Program-made: the position numbers and the translations under genes
The notes under the pieces: generated by a model
The model's database searches: none
What the model saw: only the letters and a program-made list of their open reading frames with translations
What the model was told of the DNA's origin: nothing
Part shown: positions 46,401 to 53,903 of the stretch, piece after piece
Layout of the letters: each line of letters starts with the position of its first letter
Numbering within the stretch: the first letter of the stretch is position 1
DNA from: Deltaproteobacteria bacterium
GTDB taxonomy: Bacteria; Myxococcota_A; UBA9160; SZUA-336
Direction of reading: 5' to 3'
Length of the DNA: 60,814 nucleotides
Assembly (NCBI GenBank): GCA_029261895.1
Contig: JAJDAK010000096.1
Coordinates: 1 to 60,814, forward strand

Positions 46401-47064
46401 CATCTTCTTCGCGCCTTCGGCGTCGTACATCGATAACGAGCTCGTCATCGTGTTCATGAGTGGTGAGCGTACGGACATCTTCTACGAAGGCTCCGGTACC
46501 GCACCACAGGGCACCTATGACGATAACAACCGTCTCTGGGTAGTCTGGGATCGGTCACCGACGGATCCGAACGTCTACCTCAATGAGGATCCGATCAAGG
46601 AAGGCATCACGCTTGATGCCTTGGGAAAGAAGCACGGCCTGAATGACATCACAGGGCTCGATGCCGACAGCGATACCGATGACGACGGCTATTACTTGAC
46701 GGTCCCCGATGGGGAGAAGTTCATCGTGAACTCGCTGATCTTCAACGGCTTCCTACTCACGTTGAGCTACGTGCCAGACAATGACCTGACTCAGGTCTGT
46801 GATCGGGTCGGCTTTACGAATCTCTGGCTCTTCCGCCTCAAGGACGGCCAGGGGCAGTTCGATCAGGACCTCAGTGGCAATACCAATGACGACGCGCGAC
46901 GCGCACGCTTGGGCAACGGTGCACCCACGGATCCGCGTGTTTCGGTCGCGGACGACGGTACGGTCAAACTGATCGGTCAGACATCGCTCGGTGATGTCCA
47001 CGTGGTTGAAATTGGCGACGCGCCGCCTCCAGTTGCACTCGTCTACTGGCGACAAACGTTCTAA
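43483..47064 (+). CDS. pilY1: PilY1-type pilus tip adhesin with VWA domain
   Basis: 1193 residues with a signal peptide (1-25). Residues 39-460 form a von Willebrand A domain with the MIDAS motif DNSGSM (44-49) and VVVMTDGEPT (about 304-313). The C-terminal part (from about 610) is the PilY1 beta-propeller, with RKLIFGANDGMIHALNAG, EAFGYVPGFLLDKL, WKTTVMIGMREGGAGYVALDVTDP, GGGYRDDGDPN and the Ca loop DLDFDGFADIIYVGDLGGQLWKWDL (about 905-930). It regulates pilus extension through Ca and is a surface adhesin. It is larger than most PilY1 proteins because of a Cys/Gly-rich insert at about 65-145 inside the VWA domain. AAGGA precedes the ATG. Confidence 0.95.
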   Translation: MTQRKLSILILLIALFASPLTASAQGDLGLLSTSIPPNVMILFDNSGSMNHVLWEENFDPKVFYDNGAAGGSGGWGCTNNLGSVPSISGSTGDCPASGDPAGTCPNNEASAVSGMWCRYIPGGCSASYPAGFTCDDYYGGGWYLIMFPDYTADNQWTRFSENYLFYLFENLYDGTPMPMIPNQTRLESAKVVITNVVNNVNPDLVGGGYQENVRFGVTTFDTNTSNNNGGYVRVPINSSNKTTLLTYVTGISGVTWTPLSETLVDIGRYFAGSDGLGGYSVYNRSDNTGSIPSSPIDEYCRNSFVVVMTDGEPTKDLNDHHGGTFMSTIGNADGDTNESPDPISGRTDAPPYQSNGTDWLDDVSWYLKNTDLVSDSNFPDAPAVEEVQDVVTFTVGFVIDHPLLKDTADNATGKYFTTGQADQLEANLTAAIQDILQRNTSFSAASVPTSRSAFDDTFFGASFLPDPVDAFWEGHVRAYKLDKHLNILGKNGTNAIDPVTHRFLEPASDFYFWDASTEMMAQIGTRNLYTTKSGVKTLFDTVNMTATDLGIVVGDLTIYDPNDPFASTEAVADAMVNYLQGADAFDKDSDGLKTEDRDRVLGDVFHSNPVLIGAPPSLLAREAGFGPATTNGTFLYEHKDRPRKLIFGANDGMIHALNAGTFHADDPNTPGPDNGYYDIGDENPANGGQEAFGYVPGFLLDKLKKIPLNLPRSEYYVDGNPIAADVWYPDPPTDPNKLAAEWKTTVMIGMREGGAGYVALDVTDPDDPNYPKLLFEYSDTATTPLGDTWSEPIITRVKIKTTASIGDRCGIADGDGNCREQWVAIFGGGYRDDGDPNLASYVSDPNSGAWSNKSKGIYIVALGGPRHGQILDRVDYGAIAQEIDGARTEPRMTFSIPSTPAVFDLDFDGFADIIYVGDLGGQLWKWDLSEIGDEDSITGLIENWPVDLFFTPREDASLDPGISIGGVNKHYHSIFFAPSASYIDNELVIVFMSGERTDIFYEGSGTAPQGTYDDNNRLWVVWDRSPTDPNVYLNEDPIKEGITLDALGKKHGLNDITGLDADSDTDDDGYYLTVPDGEKFIVNSLIFNGFLLTLSYVPDNDLTQVCDRVGFTNLWLFRLKDGQGQFDQDLSGNTNDDARRARLGNGAPTDPRVSVADDGTVKLIGQTSLGDVHVVEIGDAPPPVALVYWRQTF

Positions 47065-47076
47065 AGGAGTTTTCGA

Positions 47077-47376
47077 ATGCGATGGATACTTTTGACAGCT
47101 CTACTCTTGGTAGGTGGCGCGCCCGCGACAACATGGGCACAGGGCATGCCCCCTACGGGCTCGCCACCAGCAAAAGGCGTTCGCCCCACCAGCGGCATCG
47201 TGACTGACGTCAACATGACGCTACGCACGATCCAACTGGGAGACGAAACCTACACCGTCATGGAAGGCGCAACCGACTTCGACAGAGTGACCACAGGTGT
47301 GTACGTCACACTGCACTTCAAAGAAGAGCTCGGGAAAGCGCGCGTGAGCGCCGTGGAGTTCGAAGACGCGCAGTAA
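47077..47376 (+). CDS. Small exported protein after pilY1
   Basis: 99 residues with a strong AAGGAG and a signal peptide (1-22). The mature part, KGVRPTSGIVTDVNMTLRTIQLGDETYTVMEGATDF and VYVTLHFKEELGKARVSAVEFE, is a single small beta barrel of the kind seen in DUF1344/DUF5666-type periplasmic proteins (strand 'G.v..vd...rti.l.dG..y.v'). It lies 12 bases after pilY1 and is probably a member of the same operon, with an accessory role in the envelope or pilus. The specific function is unknown. Confidence 0.75.
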   Translation: MRWILLTALLLVGGAPATTWAQGMPPTGSPPAKGVRPTSGIVTDVNMTLRTIQLGDETYTVMEGATDFDRVTTGVYVTLHFKEELGKARVSAVEFEDAQ

Positions 47377-47384
47377 GCGTCGCC

Positions 47385-48059
47385 TTATCGAGTCAATCCA
47401 ATGGCGATCTCTTCGGAGATCGCCATTGCCATTTGTACGGGATCATCCGCATCACGTAGCGGTCGACCGACGACGATATAGTCCGCGCCCGCACGGATCG
47501 CGTCCGCTGGAGTGACCACGCGAACCTGGTCCCCCGCAGCAGCTCCGGCGGGCCGCACACCCGGACAAACCAGAAGAAAATCTTTGCCGACCCGGTTGCG
47601 CAACTGTTCGGCTTCGGTACCCGCACAAATCACACCCGCACAGCCCGCGTCCTGTGCACGCAGCGCCAATGTCTCGACCGCGGCTGGATCCGCCGCTTCC
47701 GACGTGAGTCGCGTCACCGCAAGCACACGTATTCCAGAGCCGGCCCCGCGCACGGCAGCTTCGAGCATCGCACCGCCACCCTGCGCATGCACGGTGAGCA
47801 TCTGAACACCGAGCTGCGCCGCGCTCCCCGCTGCGCGCTCGACGGTCGTGGGGATGTCGTGGAGCTTCAAATCGAGAAAGACGCCGCTTCCTGAATCGCC
47901 AGCGATGCGCCGCACGGCATCGGGGCCCGCAGCAATGAAGAGCTCGAGCCCAACCTTGAAAAGGCCCACGTGGCCCCCTAGGCGTTCCGCCCAAGTTTCC
48001 GCGGACCGGAGGTCCGGAACATCCAACGCAAAAATGAGTCGATTAGGTGCTGCAGTCAT
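47385..48059 (-). CDS. pyrF: Orotidine 5'-phosphate decarboxylase
   Basis: 224 residues, the bacterial PyrF size. The active-site tetrad D-x-K-x-x-D is in [13 protein letters not shown], preceded by [16 protein letters not shown] and [46 protein letters not shown] and the phosphate-binding VCPGVRPAG with [11 protein letters not shown] complete the barrel. It makes UMP in pyrimidine synthesis and stands alone here. Its 3' end codes for a 13-bp UUCG hairpin on the opposite strand (47399-47428), and a 69-base hairpin lies just before its ATG. Confidence 0.95.
   Translation of the reverse strand: MTAAPNRLIFALDVPDLRSAETWAERLGGHVGLFKVGLELFIAAGPDAVRRIAGDSGSGVFLDLKLHDIPTTVERAAGSAAQLGVQMLTVHAQGGGAMLEAAVRGAGSGIRVLAVTRLTSEAADPAAVETLALRAQDAGCAGVICAGTEAEQLRNRVGKDFLLVCPGVRPAGAAAGDQVRVVTPADAIRAGADYIVVGRPLRDADDPVQMAMAISEEIAIGLTR
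47399..47428 (+). terminator. UUCG hairpin, likely end of the pilus operon
   Basis: CAATGGCGATCTC and GAGATCGCCATTG form a perfect 13-bp stem closed by TTCG, starting 23 bases after the last pilus-operon stop. On the plus strand the loop is the stable UUCG tetraloop; on the minus strand it would be CGAA, so it is oriented for plus-strand RNA. It lies inside the coding end of pyrF. The following TTGCCATTT is only weakly T-rich. Confidence 0.55.
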
Positions 48060-48067
48060 AGACGAAG

Positions 48068-48136
48068 ACCCAGTCTCGTGAAATAGAGGTTTCGATGCAA
48101 TTTTCGCATCGGAGCCTCTATTTCACGAGACTGGGT
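48068..48136. repeat. 69-base hairpin with perfect 22-bp arms upstream of pyrF
   Basis: Arms 48068-48089 and 48115-48136 are exact reverse complements. The 25-base centre holds an inner stem, CGATGC (48093-48098) with GCATCG (48106-48111). It fills almost the whole gap between the PilZ stop and the pyrF ATG. No T-run follows in either direction. It may be an attenuator, an mRNA-stabilising stem or a small repeat element. Confidence 0.6.
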
Positions 48137-48137
48137 A

Positions 48138-48554
48138 TCACAATTCGTCCGATCCAAGCTCTTCCTTCTTTTGGAGCTGTTCCTGCGCCCAGAGCATGAA
48201 CTCCCGGTATTCCGGCGCGGGCTCGTGCAGCATCACGCCAAAACCGACCTCGCCATCGGCTACCGAGGCATCATCGCTGTTCCAGCGCACGACCCCGCGG
48301 AGATCCACGAGGTCGCCAGCAGGCGAGCGAAACTGAAGGGCAATCACTGCACCCTTGCGTGGCAGCTCCTCCGCCTTCACGCTCAGCCCCGCGCGGGAGA
48401 CCTGCGTCAGCGTGCCGATCGCATCCACTTCCTCTGCGAGGAAGCGAATACGCAAGCCTGAAATAGGAACTCGCTGACGCGCGCGTGCAGAACCACTCAC
48501 GAACGATAGAATCGGGTTTGTCGGCGGGAGCCTTGAGGCTGTTGATTCCCGCAT
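48138..48554 (-). CDS. PilZ-domain protein
   Basis: 138 residues from the ATG at 48554; a GTG at 48500 would give 120. Residues 25-120 form a PilZ barrel: RARQRVPISGLRIRFL, GTLTQVSRAGLSVKAEELPRKGAVIALQF, VDLRGVVRWNSDD and VGFGVMLHEP. The first Arg set is present, but the D-x-S-x-x-G motif reads QVSRAG, with Gln for the Asp, so c-di-GMP binding may be weak. The C-terminal helix (YREFMLWAQEQLQKKEELG) is typical. Its start codon overlaps the divergent metF region. Confidence 0.75.
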   Translation of the reverse strand: MRESTASRLPPTNPILSFVSGSARARQRVPISGLRIRFLAEEVDAIGTLTQVSRAGLSVKAEELPRKGAVIALQFRSPAGDLVDLRGVVRWNSDDASVADGEVGFGVMLHEPAPEYREFMLWAQEQLQKKEELGSDEL

Positions 48555-48564
48555 GAGGAAATCG

Positions 48565-49434
48565 ATGCGTATCGCGGATCTGTACCAGAGAGGCGGCCTT
48601 GTCTTCTCTTTCGAATTCTTCCCGCCCAAAACGGAGAAGGGCGTTCGGAATCTTTTTGGGGTCTTAGACGAGCTGAGATCACTCGATCCTGATTTTATCT
48701 CCGTCACGTACCCGATCGATCGTGATCGCCGTCCTCTCACTGTGGACCTCGTCTCCCGGGTGAAGCGCGAGTTAGGCATCGAAGCGATGGCGCACCTCAC
48801 CTGTGTTGACGCCAGCCGTGATGAGATGCGGCATGTGCTTGAGCGTCTCATCGAAAACGGCATCGAGAACGTGCTCGCGTTGCGCGGCGATGCACCCCCC
48901 GATGATCAGACCCACATCCCCCGCGAGGAATGGTTCCCACACGCGAACGATCTCGCGGCGTTTATTCGCGAGAGCGATATGCCGCTTTGCATCGGCGGCG
49001 CCGCGCATCCAGAAGTGCACCCAGAGGCCGAGAGCGCAGAATCTGATCTCCGGTATTTAAAAGTGAAAGTCGACGCGGGCTGCGAATTTTTCATTACCCA
49101 GCTCTACTTCAACAACGCCGACTATTTCGATTTCGTGGATCGTGCACGTAACCTGGGCGTTCAAGTGCCCATCGTGCCAGGCATCATGCCCGTGAGTAGC
49201 GTCAGAGGCATCAAACGCATGTGCGCGCTGAATGGAAGTACGATTCCCAGTGACTATTTGCGTCAACTCGAAGCGACGGATGGCAACGACGACGCCGTGG
49301 CGGCATTGGGTATTGAATTCGCACAATCGCAGTGCGAAGAGCTCTTGGACAAGGGTGCACCGGGCATCCATTTCTACACACTGAACCGTTCGAGCGCCAC
49401 ACGCGAGATCCTCACCAGCCTTCGCAAGCGCTAG
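48565..49434 (+). CDS. metF: 5,10-Methylenetetrahydrofolate reductase
   Basis: 289 residues from the ATG at 48565, with GAGGAA 4 bases before it; an ATG at 48553 is in frame but has no ribosome site. MetF marks: FSFEFFPPKTEKGVRNL (with the catalytic Glu), FISVTYPID, MAHLTCVDASRDEMRHVL, ENVLALRGDAPP, YLKVKVDAGCEFFITQLYFNN and VPIVPGIMPVSSVRGIKRM. It reduces methylene-THF to methyl-THF for methionine synthesis, with FAD in the barrel. It is divergent from the PilZ gene. Confidence 0.95.
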   Translation: MRIADLYQRGGLVFSFEFFPPKTEKGVRNLFGVLDELRSLDPDFISVTYPIDRDRRPLTVDLVSRVKRELGIEAMAHLTCVDASRDEMRHVLERLIENGIENVLALRGDAPPDDQTHIPREEWFPHANDLAAFIRESDMPLCIGGAAHPEVHPEAESAESDLRYLKVKVDAGCEFFITQLYFNNADYFDFVDRARNLGVQVPIVPGIMPVSSVRGIKRMCALNGSTIPSDYLRQLEATDGNDDAVAALGIEFAQSQCEELLDKGAPGIHFYTLNRSSATREILTSLRKR

Positions 49435-49491
49435 CTCAAGTCCATCGCATGAGGCCCCGATCCTCGTCTTCGGTAGCGTCCGAGGCAAATT

Positions 49492-49854
49492 ATGCGAGAC
49501 CCCAACGAAAATGACCGCAAGACCAAGCGTGTCGATGTGCGCTTCCGCGCCGACTACGACACGGAGCATCTGTCGGGCACCGGCCTCGTTGACAATGTCT
49601 CTGCCGGCGGCGCATTGATCGGCAACGCTACGACGCTCTTGTTGCGTGGCACCGAAGTGAAGATTCGCTTCTCGTTTTTCAAAAACTCTGCACCGGTGGA
49701 GATTCCAGCAGAAGTCATACGCGAAACAGACAACGGATTCGCGGTCCGCTTTACCTTCATCACGGCACGCACAAAGGCCATTATCACGCGGGCCGTTGCA
49801 CTGGCGGCGGCCGAGGCCGAAGAAGACGAAAAGAAGAAGCGCACGCTCTTCTAG
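49492..49854 (+). CDS. PilZ-domain protein (c-di-GMP-binding motifs intact)
   Basis: 120 residues from the ATG at 49492, with GAGG upstream. It is little more than a PilZ domain: KRVDVRFRADYD carries R-x-x-x-R, and LVDNVSAGGALIGN carries the D-x-S-x-G-G motif, both needed for c-di-GMP. EIPAEVIRETDNGFAVRFTF is the final strand pair. The C-terminus is a charged helix (AAAEAEEDEKKKR). It sits 57 bases after metF and probably acts as a c-di-GMP adaptor. Pilus or surface targets are a reasonable guess from the neighbourhood. Confidence 0.85.
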   Translation: MRDPNENDRKTKRVDVRFRADYDTEHLSGTGLVDNVSAGGALIGNATTLLLRGTEVKIRFSFFKNSAPVEIPAEVIRETDNGFAVRFTFITARTKAIITRAVALAAAEAEEDEKKKRTLF

Positions 49855-50649
49855 CTACTGTGAGAACGCTCGCTTCTTTAGTTCTCGCACGTATGCAGAA
49901 AGCTGGGGGTCATTCGCGATCTGCTCAGACGCTGTCTCGTCGAATGAACCCGCTTCTCGTTCCAAGGTCAACAAGTCGAAGCGGATTTCCGCAACTCGCT
50001 CTGTCATCTGCAGGAGAGCAAGCGCGCCACGCGAGTTTGGACGATTCTGGATGTAATGCGGCAACCGCGCCCAAAGACTCAGTGCAGGAATACCCGCTCG
50101 TGTGAGGGCATCACCCAGTACACCCACGATGCCGACCGGCCCCTCGTACGATGAGGGCATCATATTCAGATCAACGGCGATCTTTGGTTCGGCAACGAAT
50201 ATTCCGACTTCTGTTGGCTGCGAATAGATCACATCATCGAGATACGCGCCCAAAAGGATGACCTGCTTCACACCTGCAGCTTCAGCTAAGCGAACAACTT
50301 TTTTCGCGTAGGACTTCCAACGCATATGGGGTTCGATCCCGAGACCCAGAATCAAATCCGACTGCTGCCCATCAAATCGAACCGAAAAGAATTCATGATC
50401 GGGCCAGACGATTTGACGTAAGCCTTCGTTGTCGACACGAACATGAGGTCGAGCAACGGTGAAATCGAAATATTCTTCGGTTTCAATCGTTGCAAAATTT
50501 TCGACTTGATATTGCTCAAGCAAAAAACGCAGCGCTTGCGTCGATGCATCGCCACCGTCGCCCCAACCGGAAAACGCCAAAAGCAAAACGGGAGCACGAA
50601 CATTCGCACTATCATGAAACTTTAAACTATCGTCAGTGGACACACTCAT
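49855..50649 (-). CDS. PAC2 (proteasome-assembly-chaperone-like) family protein
   Basis: 264 residues. APVLLLAFSGWGDGGDASTQALRFLLEQY opens the PAC2 fold, then VRVDNEGLRQIVWPDHEFF, LILGLGIEPHMRWKSYAKKVVRLAEAAGVKQVILLGAYLDDVIYSQP and VGIVGVLGDALTRAGIPALSLWARLPHYIQ. Bacterial PAC2 proteins are common in lineages with or without proteasomes, and no clear function is known. Its stop lies one base after the convergent PilZ stop at 49854. It starts 43 bases after the GGDEF gene on the same strand, so a joint transcript is possible. Confidence 0.9.
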   Translation of the reverse strand: MSVSTDDSLKFHDSANVRAPVLLLAFSGWGDGGDASTQALRFLLEQYQVENFATIETEEYFDFTVARPHVRVDNEGLRQIVWPDHEFFSVRFDGQQSDLILGLGIEPHMRWKSYAKKVVRLAEAAGVKQVILLGAYLDDVIYSQPTEVGIFVAEPKIAVDLNMMPSSYEGPVGIVGVLGDALTRAGIPALSLWARLPHYIQNRPNSRGALALLQMTERVAEIRFDLLTLEREAGSFDETASEQIANDPQLSAYVRELKKRAFSQ

Positions 50650-50691
50650 AGAGTCGCACAGCTAGGTTCGAGATGCATTGCAAATTCGAAA

Positions 50692-51666
50692 CTAGCGGCG
50701 CTTTTCCTGAAAGATATCGGGACCGATGTCGGGATCAACAAGACTGATGTCGCCAGCTTTGTTCATGTGTACACAATTACGCCCGGCATCTTTTGACGCG
50801 TATAAAGCACGGTCCGCCGCTTCGATAAGATTTTCAGTGCTGATTTCCGCGCCAAGATCATGCGTACACGCAATTCCAAGACTGACGCTAACGGATACGT
50901 GCTCTGCATTCGCATCAAAGTGACGAGCATCGACTGAAGACCGCAGCCGCTGTGCCACGAATGCCCCTGCACCAAGCGCCGTATCGGTCAGCAGTATGGC
51001 GAACTCTTCGCCACCGTATCGCGTCACGATATCGGATCGCCGCGCAGATCCACGCAACGTTTCTGAAACACCCTGCAGTACGATATCGCCAAAGAGATGG
51101 CCGTAAGTATCGTTGAGGATTTTAAATCGATCGATATCGCACATTACAAGACTGAGCGGTCGATTGTAGCGCCTGGCCACCGTCAGCTCGGACTCGATTC
51201 GACGGTCGAGGTACTTACGGTTCCAGAGTCCCGTGAGACCATCCAAGAACGATTGCTGTTCCAACATGTCCTGGAGTCGCTTCGTACGCAGCGCTGCACG
51301 CACACGCGCACGAAGTTCGATTTGATCGAACGGCTTGGTCACATAGTCAACTGCACCGAGATCCAAGCCACGGACTTTGTCTTCGGTACCTGTAGCACCC
51401 GTCAGAAAGATGACCGGGATATTTCGCGTTTCGGGTTCTTCTTTAAGCTTCTTGCAGACTTCGAAACCGTCGACGTCACCAAGACCCACATCGAGCAGAA
51501 TCAAGTCTGGAGATTCGGCGACCGCGCGCTCCACACCGCGCTCGCCATCGACCTCGCCCTTGACCTCAAGACCTTCCGCCTTGAGCCGCGCAGCAACGAG
51601 CTTGTGAATCGACTCGCTATCGTCGATGACCAGCACGCGATTGGCTTTGGGGACTTCGGGATTCAC
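50692..51666 (-). CDS. Receiver-GGDEF diguanylate cyclase (PleD-like)
   Basis: 324 residues. Residues 9-125 form a receiver: RVLVIDDSESIHKLV with the acidic pair, DLILLDVGLGD with the phospho-Asp, FLTGATG and VTKPFD with the conserved Lys. A short coiled linker (RTKRLQDMLEQQSFLD) leads to a GGDEF domain: GLWNRKYLDRRIESEL, CDIDRFKILNDTYGHLFGD, the intact inhibitory site RRSD and the active-site GGEEF. It should make c-di-GMP when phosphorylated. Its ATG overlaps the stop of the Hpt gene upstream, which fits a phosphorelay. Confidence 0.95.
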   Translation of the reverse strand: MNPEVPKANRVLVIDDSESIHKLVAARLKAEGLEVKGEVDGERGVERAVAESPDLILLDVGLGDVDGFEVCKKLKEEPETRNIPVIFLTGATGTEDKVRGLDLGAVDYVTKPFDQIELRARVRAALRTKRLQDMLEQQSFLDGLTGLWNRKYLDRRIESELTVARRYNRPLSLVMCDIDRFKILNDTYGHLFGDIVLQGVSETLRGSARRSDIVTRYGGEEFAILLTDTALGAGAFVAQRLRSSVDARHFDANAEHVSVSVSLGIACTHDLGAEISTENLIEAADRALYASKDAGRNCVHMNKAGDISLVDPDIGPDIFQEKRR

Positions 51667-51974
51667 GAGCTCTCCGTAACCGTAACTGCGCGCAGAATTT
51701 CGCAGAGCGTCCCAGCACGTTCCTTGATCAGCGTCGTATCCGAATCATCTTTGACCGCCTGTTCCAGCGCCGCGGCAGCTTCGGTAATCTGTGGAAATCC
51801 ATACCCCCCCCCGGCGCCTTTGAGCTGGTGGGCCAGGGTTTGGACGTTCGGCCAGTCGTTCTGTTCGATGTACTCGGTGATGGCGGTAGCACGGCCGGGA
51901 AGTTCTTCAGCGAACTCCTCGATAATTTCCATCATGTCCGGGTCGTCTTCATAGACGCTTCGAATCGGGTCCAT
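51663..51974 (-). CDS. Histidine phosphotransfer (Hpt) domain protein
   Basis: 103 residues, a lone Hpt domain. LAHQLKGAGGGYGFPQI carries the phospho-His with the usual LK-G-A/S-G context. The four-helix bundle is seen in MEIIEEFAEELPGRATAITEYIEQ before it and AAAALEQAVKDD after it. AAGGATCCAG precedes the ATG. The stop overlaps the start of the receiver-GGDEF gene (ATGA), so it probably relays phosphate from a hybrid kinase encoded elsewhere. Confidence 0.9.
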   Translation of the reverse strand: MDPIRSVYEDDPDMMEIIEEFAEELPGRATAITEYIEQNDWPNVQTLAHQLKGAGGGYGFPQITEAAAALEQAVKDDSDTTLIKERAGTLCEILRAVTVTESS

Positions 51975-52075
51975 CTGGATCCTTCCTGAACGCGCACGCC
52001 AGCCGTTCGGCTAACCCACAAGCTTGTACAACTTCATCGGCAGCCCGCCGGACGCGGTTTACCCGACGCTGGGTT

Positions 52076-53875
52076 TTAGATCGACCAGACGAGGGAAATT
52101 GCCGTCAGCGCCACTCCACCGAGAATCAATTGCAATGGAGCGCCGACGCGCAGGAAATCACTAAACCGATACCCACCCGGTCCGTAGACCATCAGGTTCG
52201 TTTGATAGCCAAGCGGGGTCGCGAAAGACAGCGACGCGGCCACGGCGACTGCGATGGCGAACGGACGGGGATCCACGCCCAGCTCACCTGCGGACGCCAG
52301 CGCAATCGGGAACACCAGCGCCGCCGCCGCACTATTGGTAATCAACTCGGTGAGCAGCATCGTGACCCCGTAGATGGCGATCAACACCCCGACGGGTCCC
52401 AGCTTCGCACCGAGTATGACCAGGTGATGTGCGATCTGCGACGCGACACCCGATTTATCCATGGCACGTGCGATCCCCAATGACGCGCCGATCACAATCA
52501 CTACCGAAGCGTCCACGGAACGACGCGCCTGACCCGGGGAGACACAACCCATCGCAATCACACCCATCGCTCCCGCAAGCGCGGCGATTTCAATTGAAAG
52601 CAGACCGGTGGCTGCGGCTGCCACGACAGCCACCAGGATCAACGCCGCTGCCGGCGCGCGGGAACGACGCGGCGGCGAACTTTGCTCGACCTCGCTCACC
52701 AGGTAGAAGTCCGTTGAATCGCGAAAGCTCCGTGCAAAACCCGGCGCTGATTCGAGCAGGAGGGTGTCTCCTGGATGCAACGTGATATCTCCGATCTTGA
52801 GCGGAACGCGAGCACCGTGTCGATGCACTGCAACAACCGCCGCGTTGTAGCGGCCACGAAAATTGGCTTCGCGAATGGTCTGGCCTACCAGCGGCGAACT
52901 GGTCGATACAACGGTTTCGTGCAAAACCCAGCGTTCGTCGGCTTCAGGCGGACGATCGTGTACCGAAGGAACCAAGCCACGAAAGCTTTTCTGCAGCTCG
53001 ACGATTGTTTCTACAACCCCAGCGAAGGTCATGCGATCGCCTTCGCGCAGCACCTCACCGGGACTCACGGGCGAGATCACGCCGCTCTCCCGTTCGATAC
53101 GAACCAGGAACAGCCCGCCCAAATGACGCAGCCCCGCGTCCTCGACCGTCTGTCCGATCAACGGCGACGGTCCTCGTAACATCATTTCAACCAGATATTG
53201 GCGCTGTTGGTCGCCGGTACGATTCAATACGTCGGTTCGGCTGGGGAGGAGTCGCGGCCCCAGAACGATGAGATAAGTCAACGCAACAATCGCGCAGGGA
53301 ACCCCCACCCAAGCAAGCTCGAACATCGCCAACGGTTCCATGCCGTTGGCACGAATCATCTCGCTGACCAACAAATTCGTCGAGGTTCCGATCAGCGTGC
53401 AAACGCCACCCACGATGGCCGCATAAGACAGCGGAATTAAAAGTTTCGACGGCGAAAGCTGCGAGCGCTTGCCCCAGGTCATGACCGTAGGCAAGAACAT
53501 TGCGACGATGGGTGTGTTGTTGAGAAAGGCGGACGCGACGGTCGTCACTCCGGTAAGTCGTACCAAGGCTTGGCGAAGGCTCCGCGTCTTGCCGAAGACA
53601 GCTCCCGAAACCACCTGCAACGCACCTGTGTGGCGCATCGCCCCCGCGACAACGAAAAGCGCGGCCACCGTGATCATCGCGCCGCTCGAAAACCCGGCCA
53701 GCGCTTCTTCTGGGTTCACTACGCCGCTGAGCATCAACAGCACCAGCGCGCCAAGCACAATGACGTCCGGGGTCAGGCGCTCTTGCACGAGGCCAACAAT
53801 CATGGCCGCCATTACAATGACGGTCACCCAACCCGGGTCCAGCCCAATCCACTCACCCAAATTCACAAAAGTCAT
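52076..53875 (-). CDS. SLC13-type (DASS) transporter with two RCK_C domains
   Basis: 599 residues with about 12 membrane segments. The N-terminal repeat has VVNPEEALAGFSSGAMITVAALFVVAGAM and ASAFLNNTPIVAMFLP, the Na/anion SNT-type motif. Two TrkA-C (RCK_C) domains occupy about 225-295 and 315-395 (SPLIGQTVEDAGLRHLGGLFLVRIER, SPLVGQTIREANFRGRYNAAVVAVHR). The C-terminal repeat has TELITNSAAAALVFPIA, the second SNT. This matches the SLC13 family with an inserted RCK pair, which carries sulfate, phosphate or dicarboxylates. Substrate unknown. Start ATG at 53875. Confidence 0.9.
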   Translation of the reverse strand: MTFVNLGEWIGLDPGWVTVIVMAAMIVGLVQERLTPDVIVLGALVLLMLSGVVNPEEALAGFSSGAMITVAALFVVAGAMRHTGALQVVSGAVFGKTRSLRQALVRLTGVTTVASAFLNNTPIVAMFLPTVMTWGKRSQLSPSKLLIPLSYAAIVGGVCTLIGTSTNLLVSEMIRANGMEPLAMFELAWVGVPCAIVALTYLIVLGPRLLPSRTDVLNRTGDQQRQYLVEMMLRGPSPLIGQTVEDAGLRHLGGLFLVRIERESGVISPVSPGEVLREGDRMTFAGVVETIVELQKSFRGLVPSVHDRPPEADERWVLHETVVSTSSPLVGQTIREANFRGRYNAAVVAVHRHGARVPLKIGDITLHPGDTLLLESAPGFARSFRDSTDFYLVSEVEQSSPPRRSRAPAAALILVAVVAAAATGLLSIEIAALAGAMGVIAMGCVSPGQARRSVDASVVIVIGASLGIARAMDKSGVASQIAHHLVILGAKLGPVGVLIAIYGVTMLLTELITNSAAAALVFPIALASAGELGVDPRPFAIAVAVAASLSFATPLGYQTNLMVYGPGGYRFSDFLRVGAPLQLILGGVALTAISLVWSI

Positions 53876-53903
53876 TCTAGCGCTTTGGCGCTAAGATAGA
53901 GCA

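Noticed and set aside
53187..53852. 221-codon minus-strand frame inside the SLC13-type gene
   Set aside because: His/Arg-rich shadow of the membrane-protein frame.
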